This document shows positions 5,072 to 6,700 of a stretch of DNA of 6,700 nucleotides, one piece after another; position 1 is the stretch's first letter; every line of letters starts with the position of its first letter. Made by a program: the position numbers and the translations under genes. The stretch is taken from positions 1 to 6,700 of the forward strand of contig JALSIK010000016.1 in the NCBI GenBank assembly GCA_026990045.1, written 5' to 3'. The notes under the pieces were generated by a model. That model ran no database searches and was not told the origin of the DNA. It saw nothing but the letters and a program-made list of their open reading frames with translations. Origin of the DNA: Chromatiales bacterium. GTDB lineage: Bacteria > Pseudomonadota > Gammaproteobacteria > CAMYNG01.

Positions 5072-6184
5072 TCAGGTGTTCCTGGCCGCCTCGAAGCGTT
5101 CGCGCGCGGCCCCCGATGCGATGGCCCGGCGGGCCATGTCGGCCCCTTCCTTCAGGCCGGCGGCGCGGCCCAGGTGATGGAGCACCAGGGCCGCGCCGTA
5201 GATGAGTTCGTCCTGCGCCGGCCCCTCCTCGCCGGCCAGGGCGGCCAGTCCCTTTTCGGCGGCCACCGCCGCGGCCGCGTCGCTGTCGATGGCGGTGGCG
5301 ATGGAGTCACCCCGGGGGGCCGGCGGCAGGTCCGCCGGCAGGGGCACCGCGCGGGTGTCGCGGTGGATGCCCAGGTCCGCGGGATTGATGTCCAGCACTT
5401 GTTCCTCGCCCCGGTCGTGGTAGTACCACACCTTGGCCGGCTGCTGCAGGGAGGGAATGATACCGCCCTCGACGCCGCGCACGATGAGGGCGCTGTCGAA
5501 GCCGGCCTCCCGCGCCAGCGAGGCGTAGACGGGCGGATAGGCCTTGTGCACGTAGCCGGTGAGGAGGTGGGTGGCCTTGCGGCCCCGGATGGGGCCCACC
5601 AGCACCTCCACCGTGGTGAGCACGGTGCGCTTGACCATGGTGGCGCGCAGGGGCACCAGGTCGTGCAGGGCCGGGCACCACGCCCGCTGGTCCACGTAGG
5701 TCCAGCCCGGCCCGTCCCCGCCCAGCCGGGCCGCGGCCTCGGCGGGGGAGAGGTCCACCGGGATGCCGGCCGCCCGGAGGACCTTGCGGTGGGTGATGCC
5801 GAACTTGGGACCCACGGCGTCGAGGCCGTGGGAGACGGCCGGCAGCCCCAGCGCCGCCAGCACCGCGGGCAGAAAAGGAGAGGCCGGCAGGCCGCGGGTG
5901 TAGCCGTCGTAGGGGTCGGCCACGTCCACCACCTCGTCCACCGGGGCGGTGGTGATGTCCGCGGCCTCGACGATGGCCCGGAGCACGCCCCGGTTTTCCT
6001 CGTCGGTCTCGCGCTTCATGCGCAGGGCGATGAGGAGGATGGCGGTCTGGACCGGGTCCGCCTGGCCGCCGAGGATCACGCCCATGGCGGCGCGGGCCTC
6101 GTCCAGGGACAGGTCCTTGCTGTATTCAGGGCCGGTGGCGACCTTCTGAATACATTCACGCATTAAAAGTGTGGGAGTCGACAC
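5072..6184 (-). CDS. TrpD-fold (anthranilate phosphoribosyltransferase-like) protein without the PRPP signature
   Basis: The product has 370 residues against about 330-350 for TrpD. The N-terminal helical domain is typical (SKDLSLDEARAAMGVILGG, then LRMKRETDEENRGVLRAI). Where TrpD has GTGGD for phosphoribosyl pyrophosphate, this protein has ADPYDGYTRG (89-98). HG at 119-120 and GPKFGITHRKVLRAAGI (125-141) match the next TrpD segments. Where TrpD has the Mg-binding Asp-Glu pair, it has IVRGVEGGIIPS. It therefore probably does not make phosphoribosyl-anthranilate and is closer to the TrpD2/YbiB group, for which nucleic-acid binding has been reported. No other trp genes are nearby. The start is GTG 6184, with GGTGG 8 bases upstream; ATG 6163 is an alternative without a ribosome site. 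Homologues annotated as TrpD in sulfur oxidisers share this altered motif, from memory. Confidence 0.82.
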   Translation of the reverse strand: MSTPTLLMRECIQKVATGPEYSKDLSLDEARAAMGVILGGQADPVQTAILLIALRMKRETDEENRGVLRAIVEAADITTAPVDEVVDVADPYDGYTRGLPASPFLPAVLAALGLPAVSHGLDAVGPKFGITHRKVLRAAGIPVDLSPAEAAARLGGDGPGWTYVDQRAWCPALHDLVPLRATMVKRTVLTTVEVLVGPIRGRKATHLLTGYVHKAYPPVYASLAREAGFDSALIVRGVEGGIIPSLQQPAKVWYYHDRGEEQVLDINPADLGIHRDTRAVPLPADLPPAPRGDSIATAIDSDAAAAVAAEKGLAALAGEEGPAQDELIYGAALVLHHLGRAAGLKEGADMARRAIASGAARERFEAARNT

Positions 6185-6439
6185 CCGATTTTCCACCCGG
6201 CGGCTGGCCTGTGACTGTACCCGGCAGGCACGGGCATCCCCCGCCACGCGCAGTCCGGGCGCGGCAAGTATAACCAAGCCCTATCGGGCCATTTATATCC
6301 CCTAGGGGGTAGGCCGCCGGCCGGATCCCATTGCAAAAGAGGGACCTGGGGGGATTTTCTCCCGCTGGCGCCGGATTCGCGGTAAAATCGCCCACCCGGT
6401 AAAGATTTACTGATTTGCTCAGGAACTTGCGGAACACCC
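6185..6439. promoter_or_regulatory. divergent intergenic region with several dyads
   Basis: This 255-base gap lies between the heads of the TrpD-like gene (-) and the Sel1 gene (+). Dyads seen are GCCC-TATC-GGGC (6278-6289), the perfect palindrome CCCCTAGGGG (6299-6308) and GTAAA-GA-TTTAC (6399-6410). CGGTAAA occurs twice, at 6380-6386 and 6397-6403, 17 bases apart. TAAAAT (6383-6388) could be a + strand -10, but no -35 fits it. No reading frame here looks coding. Confidence 0.45.
6267..6295 (-). promoter_or_regulatory. possible promoter of the TrpD-like gene
   Basis: On the - strand TATACT (6272-6267) differs from the -10 consensus by one base. The hexamer 17 bases upstream is TAAATG, a poor -35. 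The inverted repeat GCCC-TATC-GGGC sits between the two hexamers, where a repressor or activator of a weak -35 promoter would bind. Transcription would start about 75 bases before GTG 6184. Confidence 0.35.
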
Positions 6440-6700
6440 ATGTCGGCCAGCGAGGATTCCATGGAACTGCAAAGCGGCATCGCGGCCTTCGAGGCCAAGC
6501 ATTTCTCCCGCGCCATGCAGCTGCTGTCGCCGCTGGCGGAGCAGGGCGAGCCCGAGGCCCAGTACCGGGTGGCCATCATGTACCAGAACGGGCTGGGCGT
6601 GGCGCGCAACGGCGCGACGGCTGAGAAGTGGATGCGCAAGGCCGCGGAGCAGGGCTTCGCCCTGGCCCAGCACGGCCTGGGCTTCATGTACCTGGAAGGG
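6440..6700 (+). CDS. Sel1-repeat (TPR-like) protein, N-terminal part
   Basis: The first 87 residues are present and the gene runs off the right edge. After MSASEDSMELQSGIAAFEAK, a helix pair (FSRAMQLLSPLAEQG) leads into a full Sel1 repeat, AEQGEPEAQYRVAIMYQN plus GLGVARNGATAEKWMRKA, and a second repeat begins AEQGFALAQHGLGFMYLEG. Sel1 repeats are 36-residue alpha-alpha units that stack into a protein-binding solenoid. No signal peptide is seen, so it is probably cytoplasmic. ATG 6440 has GGA about 8 bases upstream; the in-frame ATG 6461 has GAGG 6 bases upstream and is an equally plausible start. Partner and process cannot be deduced. Confidence 0.85.
   Translation, partial: MSASEDSMELQSGIAAFEAKHFSRAMQLLSPLAEQGEPEAQYRVAIMYQNGLGVARNGATAEKWMRKAAEQGFALAQHGLGFMYLEG

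Noticed and set aside
5066..6166. A 366-codon open frame on the + strand opposite the TrpD-like gene
   Set aside because: It is antisense to a gene with clear family motifs; its Gly/Arg/His/Val-rich composition is the usual product of GC-rich codons read on the other strand.

Overview
The window looks like chromosomal DNA of a GC-rich gammaproteobacterium. Codons end mostly in G or C, GTG starts occur, and the proteins resemble those I associate with purple and colourless sulfur bacteria (Ectothiorhodospiraceae/Thioalkalivibrio type). That placement comes from remembered protein similarity and is only moderately supported. No rRNA, tRNA, CRISPR array, transposase or integrase is visible.

Left part (1-1910): repeat-rich accessory DNA. 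The end of an unidentified + strand gene runs into a 143-bp palindromic repeat (95-237) whose opening GTAG supplies its stop codon. Next comes a headless reading frame (about 238-518), then a lipoprotein with WD40-like repeats (526-1698). A second, 136-bp copy of the repeat (1703-1838) begins four bases after the lipoprotein stop. A third, shorter GTAG hairpin (1878-1905) lies just beyond. All three have the layout of REP elements mobilised by RAYT-type transposases.

Middle part (1913-4039, - strand): a compact three-gene operon read right to left. It encodes a conserved protein of unknown function (resembling the Sfum_1244 family), a 2-oxoglutarate/Fe(II) dioxygenase and a GNAT acetyltransferase. 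Gaps are 8 and 13 bases, and the REP hairpin sits just after the last stop.

Right part (4212-6700): a helical protein of unknown function on + (GTG start with a perfect Shine-Dalgarno) converges on a two-gene - strand unit, sharing a terminator hairpin that overlaps its own stop codon. The - strand unit holds a TrpD-fold protein that has lost the phosphoribosyl-pyrophosphate signature, followed by a 65-residue protein. A 255-bp divergent region with several dyads separates it from the start of a Sel1-repeat protein that runs off the window.

The two most notable things are the repeat-bounded block (headless tail plus lipoprotein between two copies of the same palindromic element) and the TrpD-like protein paired with a small protein of unknown function.
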